Source: Fratercula arctica
Lineage: Eukaryota > Chordata > Aves > Charadriiformes > Alcidae
NCBI GenBank assembly: GCA_947846985.1
Contig: CANTUZ010000001.1
Coordinates: 33,504,727-33,568,726 of the forward strand
Direction: 5' to 3'
Length of the DNA stretch: 64,000 nt
Shown here: positions 47,166 through 59,092 of the stretch, piece after piece
Position numbering within the stretch: position 1 is the first letter of the stretch
Layout of the letters: each line of letters opens with the position of its first letter
Made by a program: the position numbers and the translations under genes
The notes under the pieces: model-generated
The model's database searches: none
Seen by the model: the letters and a program-made list of their open reading frames with translations, nothing else
Told to the model about the DNA's origin: nothing

Positions 47166-48838
47166 GTAATGGCTGACTAAAGGCTATGGCTACCGGGCAA
47201 GTTGGTAGATAGGACCAATAGCCCATTGGAACACTTACTCTCTGGCTGTCTGCATTTAACACTTCTGCCTGCAGAAAGGGACAGGCACTTTCTCAGTGAA
47301 GAAATCCACATAAAAAGCAGGAAGCGTGTTGTCTGTACCTGTTGGTGTGGTCGTACTCTCTGCTGGGAAGGGCACAGTTCAATAGCCGTAAGCTTCCTGA
47401 GATCCTCCTAGCCTCGTTGTGTGCGTTTCTGTGTGTGTGAGTGGTGACTGCACAGCTCATAAACCTCTCCTCATAAGCCCCTCCAAGCCCAGCCTTGTCC
47501 TCCAGGCTCTGATTGCTTTAGGTTAGTGATGCACATAACAACGCCAGCAGGCACTTACCCAGTGAGCTCTGCTGCTGGAGGTTGTGCTCGTTTCAGTGGT
47601 ACAGTATTTCCCTCACAGGTTTGCTGTCATAAAGCTTCATGGTGCTGTAGAGATAGCATTTCTGCCCTCGCTTCAGGACCCGTCAGAGAAAGGCTGCACA
47701 TAGCAATTTGTGAACAATAGGATTGAATTTGCATCTGATTCAAAAGTAATTTCACATGGCTTTGAAAGGGTTTGGTTCTTTTGTTTTTTTTTTTTCTTCT
47801 TCCACTGTTCTCTTGCAGGGAGATTTTATTAAATGAAGCAGGGAATAAAAACAAAGAAAACTACGGAGTGAGGGTTATATTGGAACATTTTAACCATTTA
47901 AAACCATTAAGAGCATACTTCCGTGATGCGATGCTTGTTAGAGACCCCCTTTGTTACCTCCAAAAGGACTGGTAATTCTGGGTGGCTGATGGCAACAGAC
48001 AGAAAAATGGCAGCTCGAAGTCTCAACATGTAGACTCATGCCAGTGCAGCTCTTCACCTGCTGGGGACTACGAGTCCAAGGATGGGGCCGGGAAGAAAGA
48101 ACCAGTAAAGCATTTTTGCCAATGTTTATTAGTGTTAGTAAAGCTGAGGGTTCCTTGAATTCATTTGTTGACTTCTACAGGTGAGCATGGTAACGACTGA
48201 GGCTTTGCTGGCTTACACTAGTTGGGAATACAAGCTTGGGAAGTGTGCACCAGATTTATAAATATTCTGTTAGTCTTGAACACTGAGCATAAATGGGAAA
48301 GATGCAAAAGGAGGAGAGGGATATTGAATTACACCAATAAAACCCTCCAGCTGGAAAAGCTCAAGGAATGTGTAGAGATTGCTTGGAGTCAGAAATTAGT
48401 TCATTAAAAGATGCACCAGAAGTAATGAGATAAGATAATGAAGGGATGAGTCTGTCTCCCTTTTTGCCTCTTTAAAAATAATAATAATAAAAAAAAAAAG
48501 ACAAGTGGATGGGGGAGGGAAGGAGGACTTGTAGAAAGGGCAGGGGCCAGCCTGCATCTGCACCACTCTATTAACGAAAGCCCTTTTGGACCTGAAGAAT
48601 CACGGTAGCTCCATGAGATCCCCACTGGAACCCTTCCCACTCACATCCACTGCATGGGCAAGGACCCAGAAATATGCAGTCCTCCTGTCTCCCCTTCTCT
48701 CAAAGCTCCTCTTCCATCATCTGCCTTTTCTCTCCATCTTGCACTCAGCTTTTCAGCCATCTTGAGACTGACTGTACTGCAGCCAGCAGGCTGAGGTGTT
48801 ACGAGCCGTCCAGAGCTGCCCAGACTGGGAAAGATCTG

Positions 48839-48840
<2 letters not shown>
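47166..48840. other. unique non-coding DNA
   Basis: No gene recognised. T12 run at 47784-47795 and an (AAT)n-A stretch at 48477-48499. Confidence 0.6.

Positions 48841-48878
<38 letters not shown>
48841..48878. repeat. A8(GA)15 microsatellite
   Basis: Eight A followed by fifteen perfect GA units. It is the cleanest dinucleotide repeat in the window, so it is probably variable in length between individuals. Confidence 0.97.
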
Positions 48879-48882
<4 letters not shown>

Positions 48883-49922
48883 CAGGCCACACAGTTAACT
48901 GGGGAAGAGAGCCAGCAACCAGAGCGATAGCTGTTGTGGCTGACCTGCCAGCCCAAAGCATCCATCTGTGACTGACCATCTGCCTTGGATCCTGCAAGCA
49001 TCAACAAAACATCATATTTTTCCCCAGCTCTGCTATCCTTTCTCTCCTCCTTCCTCTTATGTCTGTCCACGACTGGCCACAAACAGGGAAAACAGCATCT
49101 CAGAGCAGAATAGAAGTAACTGTAGCTTCTCATTTGCCGGGATGGTTTGACCAGGAGGTGATATCCATACATCAGGACGCAGAGCTGTACAGGCTTAATT
49201 TGTCAGGTAACCTCTGTCCCCAGGAGGTAACCCCCATCCAGCACCAGCTACTTACGACAGCATCTGGTAGGACATATTATCAGGACATGGCAGGACATAG
49301 GACAATTATGATGAGAGACGACAGAAAGGTCACTGAAAGGAAAGGTGGAGTTCTCACTTAAGCGAATGGAAAAAGCTGCTTGTTTTGGGCTTTGTATCAT
49401 TGAATCCTGATATTTTAAATTGTATTCTATTATTTTGTTTGGAAATAAGGGCAGCATGGACATAGGGGTCACTGCTGAGGAGAGCAGAGCAGCTTCATTT
49501 TGAGGAGGAATATAAATAGAGGAGAAGCCAAAGAAGGCTGCAAAGAGAGAGACAAAGCAGAGTCCATTTAAAGCGAGGTGTTCCTACCTGATTTCAGCCC
49601 AGTGTGTATTCAAAGCTTCTTGTGGCACTTAGCAAATACTGCCCACTGAGAAAGACTCTGATGAGCATTTCTCCCCTGCTTCTTTGTTAGTGAAACTGCT
49701 CCTAATGGCTACAGCAGCGCGTTGCCGCTTAATACATGAAGCCTGCTGTGTTTGCCCACACAGCCACCCAAGCTGGTAGCATTAAATTCACAGCGCACTG
49801 TGCTTTGAGTTACCTTGCAGAATGAAAGGCTTCGTATATAAAACAAACTCTATTCAGCTCTGACTCACTCTCTCACTTTTCCACAGGAGATAGTATTAAT
49901 ATTAAATTCTATTTCTCCCCAG
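48879..49922. other. unique non-coding DNA
   Basis: No repeats recognised. It ends in a good splice-acceptor consensus (TTCTATTTCTCCCCAG, 49907-49922). A second acceptor-like CTCACTTTTCCACAG ends at 49887. Confidence 0.45.
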
Positions 49923-50018
49923 GAACGGGATCGTTTCTATTCTGTTGACAAATATCCTAGCAACACAGAGGTAGAGGAAGAGGAGACAGAACGTGCGACA
50001 GAGAGCTCTGGGAACTGA
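49923..50018 (+). CDS. candidate 3' coding exon (unrecognised)
   Basis: Immediately after a polypyrimidine tract and CAG at 49922, a frame of 31 codons reads E-R-D-R-F-Y-S-V-D-K-Y-P-S-N-T-E, then an acidic stretch (V-E-E-E-E-T-E-R) and A-T-E-S-S-G-N, ending at TGA (50016-50018). A charged, Glu-rich C-terminus is plausible for a cytoplasmic tail. A competing frame (N-G-I-V-S-I-L-L-T-N-I-L) also stays open to a stop at 49971. An internal GAG|GTAGAG at 49968-49973 could be a weak donor. No AATAAA lies close downstream. I do not recognise the protein, and chance remains a real possibility. Confidence 0.2.
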   Translation, partial: ERDRFYSVDKYPSNTEVEEEETERATESSGN

Positions 50019-53000
50019 TCTAAGTGTTTTGCACAGCCTCAGCCATTGCACCGCTGTTTCTTTCGGATGACCACATCTTCTCTGTTTTGCAATGCATCTG
50101 ACTGCTCTGATTCTCCCTGTGAAACCCCTGCCCAGCCTTCAAAAACCACCTCTGCGTGGACGCAGAGGACTGCTGAGAGCTTGAGTGCAAATGAGTAGCA
50201 TCACGCATCCTGTTTTGGGAAGCAGAACATGTCCATGCTATGAAAACCAGACAGCAAACAGACATCTTCATGAAGGCAGAAAGAACAGACCAAGGAAAAT
50301 CCTATGAAAATGTTTTGTGATTCAAACAAGCCAACTTCAGCTGTGCTAATAAGGCAGAGGCAGAACATTTCATTTAAGTTCTAATGAAATGGAATTACAG
50401 TGTCCCACTGATTTTCATCAGGGGGTTGTGGGCTGTGAAGTCTGTTAAAAATCTTGAAAATCTAAAAATCCCATTTTTACATGTGATCCCTGAACCCTTG
50501 TAACTTTCTGTACTAATTTACTACAAATACCGTATCAAATGAGTGAGTGAGACTGTAACTTTCCAATAAGGCTTGTAAGATATTCATAGAAATAACATTT
50601 TTAATTCACAATCTGAAACCCTACCACTGAGGATTAATTCTATCGAGTCAGGAGAAAAACACAGACAACACATCTTGTGCCTCTGTGTGAATATTTGGAA
50701 GACGGCTGTTCACAAAGAGCTGACAAGCCAAGGATTATTTGTCAAAAGTGTGCAGTGAGTAGTAACAGATAATGAATGCATTTGGGATGATCACGGTTAA
50801 TTCACAGATTATTCAAGGACAAAACCAAAAGAGGCGATGAAATGTATCGGCACCTGTAGGAATTATGTATCTAGCTGCAGTGGCGAGACCGCTTTTTTTG
50901 CAAATGGCAAACACACAGAAAGGACGTCTTTTACAAATATTTTGTGGCGAGACTGAAGAGTGGGTAGAAAATTCTGGTCACTTATTTCCCCTTGTTCTGC
51001 AGGATTCGCACAACAATCCTCATCCACTGCTGCTCATCGCAAAAGACAGAGAGTGAATCTTGCACTGTATTGCTTGGAAGATGAAGCAGCTTTCTGAATT
51101 CAGGTGCAGCTTTGCAGTTGGTACATAAAGAAGCTCATCGAGAAAGAATTTCCTGATGTGATTTTAGATCTCATTCTCCTGCGCTGTCTATAAGAGGCAT
51201 CTACCATGCTTGGGGACATGTCGCAAAGTGGACTTCCAAGAGAGCATCCCAAAAAGCTGCTGGAGGTTTAGATCTCGGTGTTTGCTGAGCAAGCTCTTGA
51301 AAACCACCCACACCACCCACCTTAGGGAAGACCTGGATTCCAGTCTGTGGTGTCTGTAAAAAGTATGTCCTCATCAAAACAAACCCCACCCCCTAATTGA
51401 GAGTCAAGAGTAATTTTAAGGAACAGATTTCTCTGGGCCTAGTGGTGTATCTGTAGCCTGTATTTGTGTAGAGGAAGAGGTTATTTCAGCCCCTTTACTA
51501 AATATTTGGATTTTAAATAAGTGCATGGGTGCAAATGTGCACTATGCATCAGTGCTTTTTTAAGGGACAGGGGAAGTTATTTGTTGTACACGAGGATGTT
51601 TGAACAGGATTTAAGAAATGGGTAAGAGCCTATGTAAATTTAACAGAGCTTGAAAAGCTTCTCCGCTCTTTCCCATAGCATTGTTTTAGCAGCAGACCTC
51701 AATACTGGCATTATGTGAAAATCCTCTCCCAAAGGGACAATTTATGCAAAGTGTCTGTCAGGTGTTGCCCTGTAGCTGACGCAGGGATGAGCAGGCACCT
51801 ATCCACATCATGGTACACACAAAAAATTACGTAAATTAAACCTCCACACACATACCTGTCTGTCCTCAGAAAACAACCTTACAGTGCCAGCAAAAATGCC
51901 GGGGTGATGGCTGTGTCCCATGCTGCCTCCCCTTCTGAGACAGGAATGTGCCCTCCACATCCAGGCAGTTTCTCCGTGAATTGTTCAGATTAAGGGCCTG
52001 ATACACAAAGTCACTTAAAGCGACGTACACAAAGAAATTGGGAAGAGCAGATCCCACCCACTTGCGTTTGAGGAAAAGCATTTGCATGACAAAAGCTTTC
52101 AGGTGTAATACTGGAAGTGGTTTCATTTTCCAGAACAAAGAACCATGCTGGCAAAAGCTGGCCTGATATAAATATCTCAAGGACAGAGATTTGTCTCCTT
52201 ACAAGGAGGAAGGAATAACAGGGAAGAAGAGCACAAGTTCATAAAACTGGGATCTATCTCTTCTTCTGTTACACCTTTTTCTTAGGTCCCTCTCAGTTTA
52301 TTGGTAAGGTAGTGGGGTTTGATATTCTTTGCATATTTTTAATACCTTTGCACAGCTGTTACGCATATGTGCATGAGTCTGTACAAACGTGCACAAACAT
52401 GTATCAACAGATTTATACATACACTTTCATAAGTGTTTGTGTATGTTATATATGGAAACACATTTACACATACCTGCAACTCTTTGTCCTGTAGAGGAAT
52501 CGGGGGTTTTTTTGGTATTTATTCCTTAAGCCTTCTCTATCTCTTTACGGGTATGGATGCAAGTTTTCCACACAACAGATATGATTTCAACATCTTTTAC
52601 GCAAGTGTCAATCCACAGCCACTGCAGTGATTGAAATTAAATCGCTCTGGGGGTTTCTTGTGGCACAGCGAAGATGAAAACACGGGCAAACTGGGACAGT
52701 TTTTGCGTCTGTTGCCAGCACAGACCCACTTTGCAGTTACCAAGGCAGAAGATCTGAGGGGTATTTTTTTTGTAAATGTAAAATGAGTTTAATGTTATCT
52801 TGACCTTTTCAGAAAATTACTGAGGGGAGAGCAGAGGTTAGAGACACTCTGCGTGTGACCTTGCCCCAGTGCAAGCTTCCCTCTTGCAAATCTCTGCAAA
52901 CTGTCATTAGGTCCTATGATTTATCTGTCCAAACTAGATCCTGTGGTTTATCTGAGCCTACCTCTCAAACCCAGAAGCCAAGCAATTTCCATGACAGGGA

Positions 53001-54097
53001 CTCCCTGCATGAGGACGGGTTGCTTTAAGGGTCACAGGGGATGCCAAGAGAAGGTGGAGACTTCCCCTGTGTGTTGTTGAAGTTCTATATGAGGAGAAAC
53101 ATATGACAGCCAGCCAAGGCAGAGCCAATTGTGCAATCAGCTTGGCTTGACTAGCCTTTGGTGGCATGACACTCTATCAGGGTAGAGAAACCATGACCTC
53201 TGTGTTGCACCCTGTCCTATCTTGGAGGAGAAAGGCTATGCAACGTGCTGGCCGTTTCTGTTGCAGACCCACGAGCAGCCCTATAGCTGACCCCACTGCT
53301 GGGGGTGATCCGAGATCCCAAAGCACTCACAGAGCTGAAATTGCAATGCTGTGAATCTCCTCTCAGGAGGCAGAAAAGCGAGAACAGGAGGAGGAGAATA
53401 TTTATCGTACCTTCCTCCTCCTTTTTTTTTTTGTCTGGACTCGTGCCAAGCACATCTGGCCATAGAGAGGGGAAATGTGGTTTCCACAAGATGAAACTTT
53501 GAATGGATACAAGCAGTTTCTAAGGAGACCTGCTCTATAATTGTAAAGGAAATTACAAGCTGAATCATCTGTGGTTTGGGGAGAGAAATCAATGATATTT
53601 TGTAAGTTGAACCCAACTGTGCTGACTACTTACCAAGAAGGAAACTGGAAAGAAATCAATTCCAAGAACTTTCAACAAAAATCCATCTTAATTCAGGTCT
53701 GACAGATCTGTTTTGTTCTCCTTCTCCAAAGCAACGTGATGCACCAGCCTGAATTCCCTATTACTGTTGCAGAGACAGGCCTTCCCCAGCAAAGATGGAC
53801 TAATAAACTACGCTCCAGGTTTGCCAAACCACTTGCTGCCGAGTCTTGGGAATGCACAAAGGCTCGCACACCTTCCAGGGCACCTACCAAACCTGCTGGT
53901 GTCTCTCCAGAGGGCAGATCCAAAGCAGAATCCGCAAACGGTGATGCATTGCACCATGCATTGAGATGGATTGATGAAGCACAGCTGCACCCACTGGACC
54001 CTGTAATGACAACAGCAAACTAATTCGGCCTGTAACCTAAATGGCATCTGACTCCTAAATTAGTGCACTTCATATGCTGATGTTTTACACATTTTAA
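50019..54097. other. unique non-coding DNA
   Basis: No repeat family or recognised exon. Acceptor-like tracts precede short open stretches at 51002 (TTGTTCTGCAG) and 53269 (TTCTGTTGCAG), without donors or family matches. T11 run at 53422-53432. A 95-codon frame at 53736-54023 has balanced composition but no recognisable domain. Confidence 0.5.
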
Positions 54098-54118
54098 TTT
54101 TTTTTTTTTTTTTTTTTT
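54098..54118. repeat. T21 homopolymer
   Basis: Uninterrupted T run. No retroposon body seen. Confidence 0.95.
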
Positions 54119-57100
54119 GGAAGGCAAGGGGGAAAAAAGCGAGATCCTGAATATCTACTAGCATTTGCCCTTCATTTTGTAGTTTTAGTTTGCTGAATGT
54201 CCCTGTGAAATGCTGAACTCAGCTTAGTTAAATCAGAAGAGATAATAGGGAGATAATACTCCATCTTCTGGAAAGATGAGTGAGACTTTCCTTTTGCGTT
54301 TATTCTGTGTTTCTTTCTGGTGTTGAGAACTCCAGAGTCAAACATTGCAATGCCTGGTCCTTATTCCGAATCTTTGCCAGACTTAATCCTGCACATAGTG
54401 TAATTCCAGATCTGTCTCACTAAGACTCATTCACAAAACAGACCTGCCAAAATCTGTGTCAGAAAGGCTGAATTAGTTACAAAGGTTGCTCTTACTTACT
54501 CAAAAGAGAATGGACCCAAGGTACTGGCTTCTTCAAAACAAAAGTATCCATAATTTCTTCTCTACTTCCCACAGTTGTCTTTCTTGCACCTGACTTTTTT
54601 TTCCTCTCTTTCTGCTTCTCCTCTTGTGTATCAGTGTTGACCAAAAGTACTTGATACTCCAGCTCAGCGCTGCTGGTGAGGTTAATTGCCACAAGACACA
54701 CTCAAGTAGAAACAAACCAAATCCTGTTCAGAACTTGGACCTTCTGGAGCTTCTGTTCCTTTCTCATGTCATCCTGCCTTCTTTATTAAGTCAAGGGTTT
54801 TGAATATAGGATCTATTTTCCTTATGCGGCAAAATAAGGTATATATAATACACCAGTAAAGAGAAGTCAAGGAGGTTCCTGGGGATTTTTGACCATAACA
54901 GGACACAAAACTGAGGGGTTACGGTTGAGGGGTTTCTCCCTCTGCTTCCCACATGACACACAGCATGATGCCTACCAGGCTAGGCCTTTCTCTGTGATTT
55001 ATCAAACCCCTTGTGAATAGTGAACCCTGTTCCAACCTCACAAGACATACTTGCTAAAAGACCTTCTGACTTCATCTTGCTCAGATTATATCAGATGAGC
55101 CCTGTAACTTGAAGCCTTGTACCAAAAATACTTGCTGTAACTTTCAGAAGCCAAACACCAATGCTTCCATAAATGTTTGCCTTGAGGCACTATATTCCTC
55201 TTGAGCCATGTCTAGAAGGGTGTGTGAAATTTAAATGCCTCAGGATGGTGAAGAGAAGAGTTTTCCCCTGAGCCTAAACACCAGTACAATACATAGTCTT
55301 GCTTCAAGGCGCGGATCAGAGTATTCTTCCCTCCCAAATGTGAAGGCAAACTCTTGAGGACCCAATCTGTTTGGACAGTCTCCAAGTGGAGAACCATCCC
55401 TGTCTATTCCGTGCCCAAGCTAGCTGGGGACACAACAAAGAAGGACTGTAAGTAGGATCCTTTTGGACAAGTTCTTCTGATCTCTCCATTTCTGCTCACT
55501 TGTCTTCTTATACTTCTTCTTTTCAGTGTAAAGTTAATTTTGCCTGAATTTAGCTGTCAAAAATGTGGAGGGACCTAGGCTGCGCTGTTCAGTAGGGCCC
55601 TCCAGGGACAGCCACTTCATCCTACTCCCCCCGATGCCTTTCTTACACTTGGTGTATGACAGTCTGGAGATAGCTCCTGTTCTCTGCTGGCTGTACAGAA
55701 GGCCCATGTAATTTCTTACACTACAGGCCCAACTTACAGTCGCAGAATAGCCTCTTGCATCCCACTGTTAAGGTTTTTGATTTTTTTTGAGCAACCCTTC
55801 TCTCTGTTCCTCTCTTTTTTCATCTGTGATTTCCCTGCCTTTGAAAAGGCAAGCTTTCCATGGATTTCCCTTTCACTTCACATTTCCACTTCTGTTAGAT
55901 TTCCCCTTGTTGGAATTTCTTTTGCGGCCCTGTACCTTTCCAACCCTCAATCATTTGTTCCACATTTTGCTTTGCTTACCTCTTATTCACAAAGCTCTAG
56001 CCATTTCACATCTCCTATGTTTAACCCTTTCTACTATGCAGAAAACCAGCTGGACTTGAAAGAGCAGAAGGTCACCTAACTAGCATTGCCAGTGCAGATG
56101 AGAATGAATTCCTTGTAAACTTGCTCAGGGACAGAAGGAAACCCAGTTCTGGGTGGGGGGGAACTTACAAAAAGGCAAGTGTTCCATGACCAGAAATGAA
56201 AAACCAAACATCAGCTTAAAGAACTTTATGACTCAATTAATAGAAAAATTCTACTATAAAAAATGCTTTTGCTTTCAAGTAAATAGTTTCCCTTTGTAGC
56301 CACGGAAATTCTTTTCAGTCTCAGCAAAACTAAGGGGTTATCAAAAACATGGGTTTTTTTTATCTTTCAGTGGTTTTGTGGGGTGGGAATGGGGGAAGGT
56401 GGGAGTTTCAGAAAAAAAAATTGAAGTGATAACCTCTGATCAATATCATTTTCCATTTATATCATCTAAAGAAGGAAAGTTGAGGTACAAATTTCAAAGG
56501 AGAAGCTGGACGGTGGATAATAAATTCTCTGTTTAATCTCTGTTTGGTAGAGTGTCAGGTCACTAGGCTAGACTTGTGTTATAAAAAGCTTGCATGGATA
56601 TTTTCTTTCAGATTCTTTTAATGAATTCATTTGATACGTCTTCTTACTTCCAAGTATTCCAGCCAACGAATCTCCCGGAGCTATTTCTGATATGGCCAAT
56701 TTAGAATTAATGTTGTAGAATAGTAAAAGCAAGTGAATTTCAGATTTGTAAGTGCATGTTAGAAGTAGAAACTTGATTCTGTAAGTTTTACCTACGTAAC
56801 AGGGCACAACAATGACCTGTGTGTCCACCCTGAATGTCTCAAATTCTGAATGTCACCTACCTGCAACGAATTACTCATGAGTGCTGTAGTCTATTCTGAA
56901 TAAAAATATGTTCAAGAAAATTACAATTTATTTGAGGACAACTCATGAAGAGAGGATGAGGTGAAATTAATGTAATATGGAATTAAAAATGAATTATTCA
57001 TGCAGCTCTACAGGACAATGATATCCCCACAAGCAATAACTGTATCAACATCCATGTGGAAGAGGGCCCCCATTCAGTCCTTCTTCCATCCCAGCAAATA

Positions 57101-57600
57101 TAAGCATACCAAGCTGCTTTCAGAATTTAATAGCAACCTGCAGTTTCTGTTAAGCTTCTGGAGTTATATGTTTGCCTGCAGGGGTCATTTTTGAAATGGA
57201 GTGATGGACCTCTGACAACCTTCATCCAGAGGCCTCTGTTATCCCTTTTCAGAGCTGCTGGAGGACTAGTTAACTGCCTCTTTAACATAAAAATTTGCCT
57301 GACCCTGAATATTGGAGTTAAGAAAAACCTGGGATGATTTATGATTCACATAGTTTACCTTTCTCTTGAACCTCTGCTATCCCTCTGGGATGAGTATTTC
57401 CAGGATTAGCTACAGAAAACATCATCTTATTAAAATGTTGCCCAAAGCCGCAATGTACACACTATGGAAACACAAATTAAAAGAGAATTGGATTTCCAGA
57501 GACTGAGCTGAGATTGAATGATTTCATGTCAGGAGTGAAACAGTTCCCTTTTCACATCTGCTTGTTTTCCTTTGTGGTCTCTCTTTGTCTTTGTTTCCAG
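54119..57600. other. unique non-coding DNA, possible intron
   Basis: No repeat family recognised. It ends in a strong acceptor (TCTCTTTGTCTTTGTTTCCAG ending at 57600). If the exon at 57601 is real, this interval would be at least part of its upstream intron. Confidence 0.45.
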
Positions 57601-57918
57601 GCGGGGTGAATGGGACAGATCGCCCTGCCGCAAGAGGCTACCATTCATCTGCGTTTACAAACCAAAACTGATGCGCCTTTAACCTGTCGCTGAACCACTG
57701 ATGAAACCTGACTGGCTGCTGCGGGACTTGAAACAGAGTTCAGCTGCAGTCCATTAGTGCAGAAAAATCTTTTGCATGGAAAAATCAAGATCTTATACTA
57801 AAAAAGCGGAGCTATTATAGCATGACACTTTTCTGTTCCATTTGCATTATTGTGGCAGTGTTCTTGTAGACTATGTTTAAAATGATGTTATAAAAATAAA
57901 TTCTGATTAGATTTGAAT
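57601..57918 (+). CDS. candidate terminal exon, C-type-lectin-like C-terminus plus 3' UTR
   Basis: A long polypyrimidine tract and TTTCCAG end at 57600. In one frame (57602 on) the exon reads RGEWDRSPCRKRLPFIC, then V-Y-K-P-K-L-M-R-L and TAA at 57680-57682. This resembles the last strand of a C-type lectin domain, where a W-N/D-D...C...PFIC-x-Y pattern supplies the final cysteines. A second frame (57603 on) also stays open, reading G-V-N-G-T-D-R-P-A-A-R-G-Y-H-S-S, to a TGA at 57669-57671. That one recalls the GPI-exon start of IgLON proteins, so the frame is not settled. About 210 bp later AATAAA occurs at 57895-57900, fitting a polyadenylated 3' end near 57915. No upstream domain exon was found in the window, so the gene cannot be named. 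Confidence 0.35.
57895..57900 (+). terminator. candidate polyadenylation signal AATAAA
   Basis: Canonical hexamer about 215 bp after the candidate stop codons of the exon at 57601. The downstream sequence is only mildly GT-rich, so the site is uncertain. AATAAA is frequent in AT-rich DNA. Confidence 0.35.
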
Positions 57919-58565
57919 GCTTGATGAAATCAGCATACCATTTAGATTTTCCACAGGGTGTTGAAGAATATTCATAAGAGCTCTTTAATTATTAAATAAT
58001 TACAAATCACTCATTAAAACATTATTCATTTCACCATTAATCATGCCAAGTCATACGTTTTAAACCCTAGATTTTTTCCTTTCTTAGTGCCAGATAGATT
58101 CAAGGAAAGTTAATTGAATGTTTTTAATATTTAAGTAGTTAAATGGCTAGTTCAATAAACTGCAATAGAGCTATAAGATGAGGCCCAAATCACAGGGAGA
58201 ATTCATGAGTGCATCATTGGGCCCAGGAGGTGGTGCACCACTGCATAGGATGACACTTTTTTAAATTAAGAAAAAACACCTTGCTATAATGATTAGGTTT
58301 GTCGAAGTTCTCAATATGATACATGACTGTGTTCCCCAAAGGCAAACATTTTCACTTTGTTCTAAAAACAAAAAAGTAGTCCTATTGCTTTTGACTCCAT
58401 CAGTTACTTGCAAACTCCTATTCCAAGGTATTGTCCCTCACTGTCCAAGAAGATAACTGAAAAAGCTTGGGCCAGGAATGCTTGTTTGACTCATCTAGGC
58501 GATGACAAAACACCTCATTAGTTAGGAAGGATGAGGACACTAGCAAAAATTTGGTTAGCATTTTG
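57919..58565. other. unique AT-rich DNA
   Basis: Nothing recognised. Confidence 0.6.
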
Positions 58566-59092
58566 TAGAATCATAGAATTGCCTAGGTTGGAAGGGACCT
58601 TGCAGATCATTGAGTCCAACCATCAACCTAACTCTGACAAAAACCATCACTAAACCATATCTCTAAGCATCACGTCTACCCATCTTTTAAATACCTCCAG
58701 GGATGGTGATTCAACCACTTCCCTGGGCAGCCTGTTCCAATGCTTAATAACCCAGTCAGTGTAAAAATTTTTCCTAATATCCAATCTAAACCTCTCCTGG
58801 TGCAACTTGAGGCCATTTCCTCTTGTCCTATCGCCTGTTACTTGGGAGAAGAGACCAACCCCCACCTCTCTACACCCTCCTTTCAGGTATTTGTAGAGAG
58901 CGATAAGGTCTCCCCTCAGCCTCCTTTTCTCTGGCTGAACAACCCCAGCTCTCTCAGCCACTCCTCATAAAATTTTTTCTCCAGACCCCTCACCAGGTTT
59001 GTTGCCCTTCTCTGGACCCATTCCAGCACCTCACTGTCTTTTTTGTGATGAGGAACCCAAAAATGGACACAGTACTCAAGGTGGGGCCTCCC
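58566..59092 (-). mobile_element. CR1 LINE, 3' fragment
   Basis: Minus-strand CR1 of about 530 bp. The ATAGAATC-type terminus lies at 58566-58580 and is followed by the complement of the UTR. A 103-codon frame (58650-58961) contains [37 protein letters not shown] and [18 protein letters not shown]. Beyond that, CTCAAGGTGGGGCCTCCCAT (about 59075) is the complement of the 'HLEYC'-side region. The frame breaks upstream of 58961. Intermediate age. Confidence 0.93.

Noticed and set aside
53736..54023. 95-codon plus-strand frame
   Set aside because: Good composition, but no start context, splice site or recognisable family.
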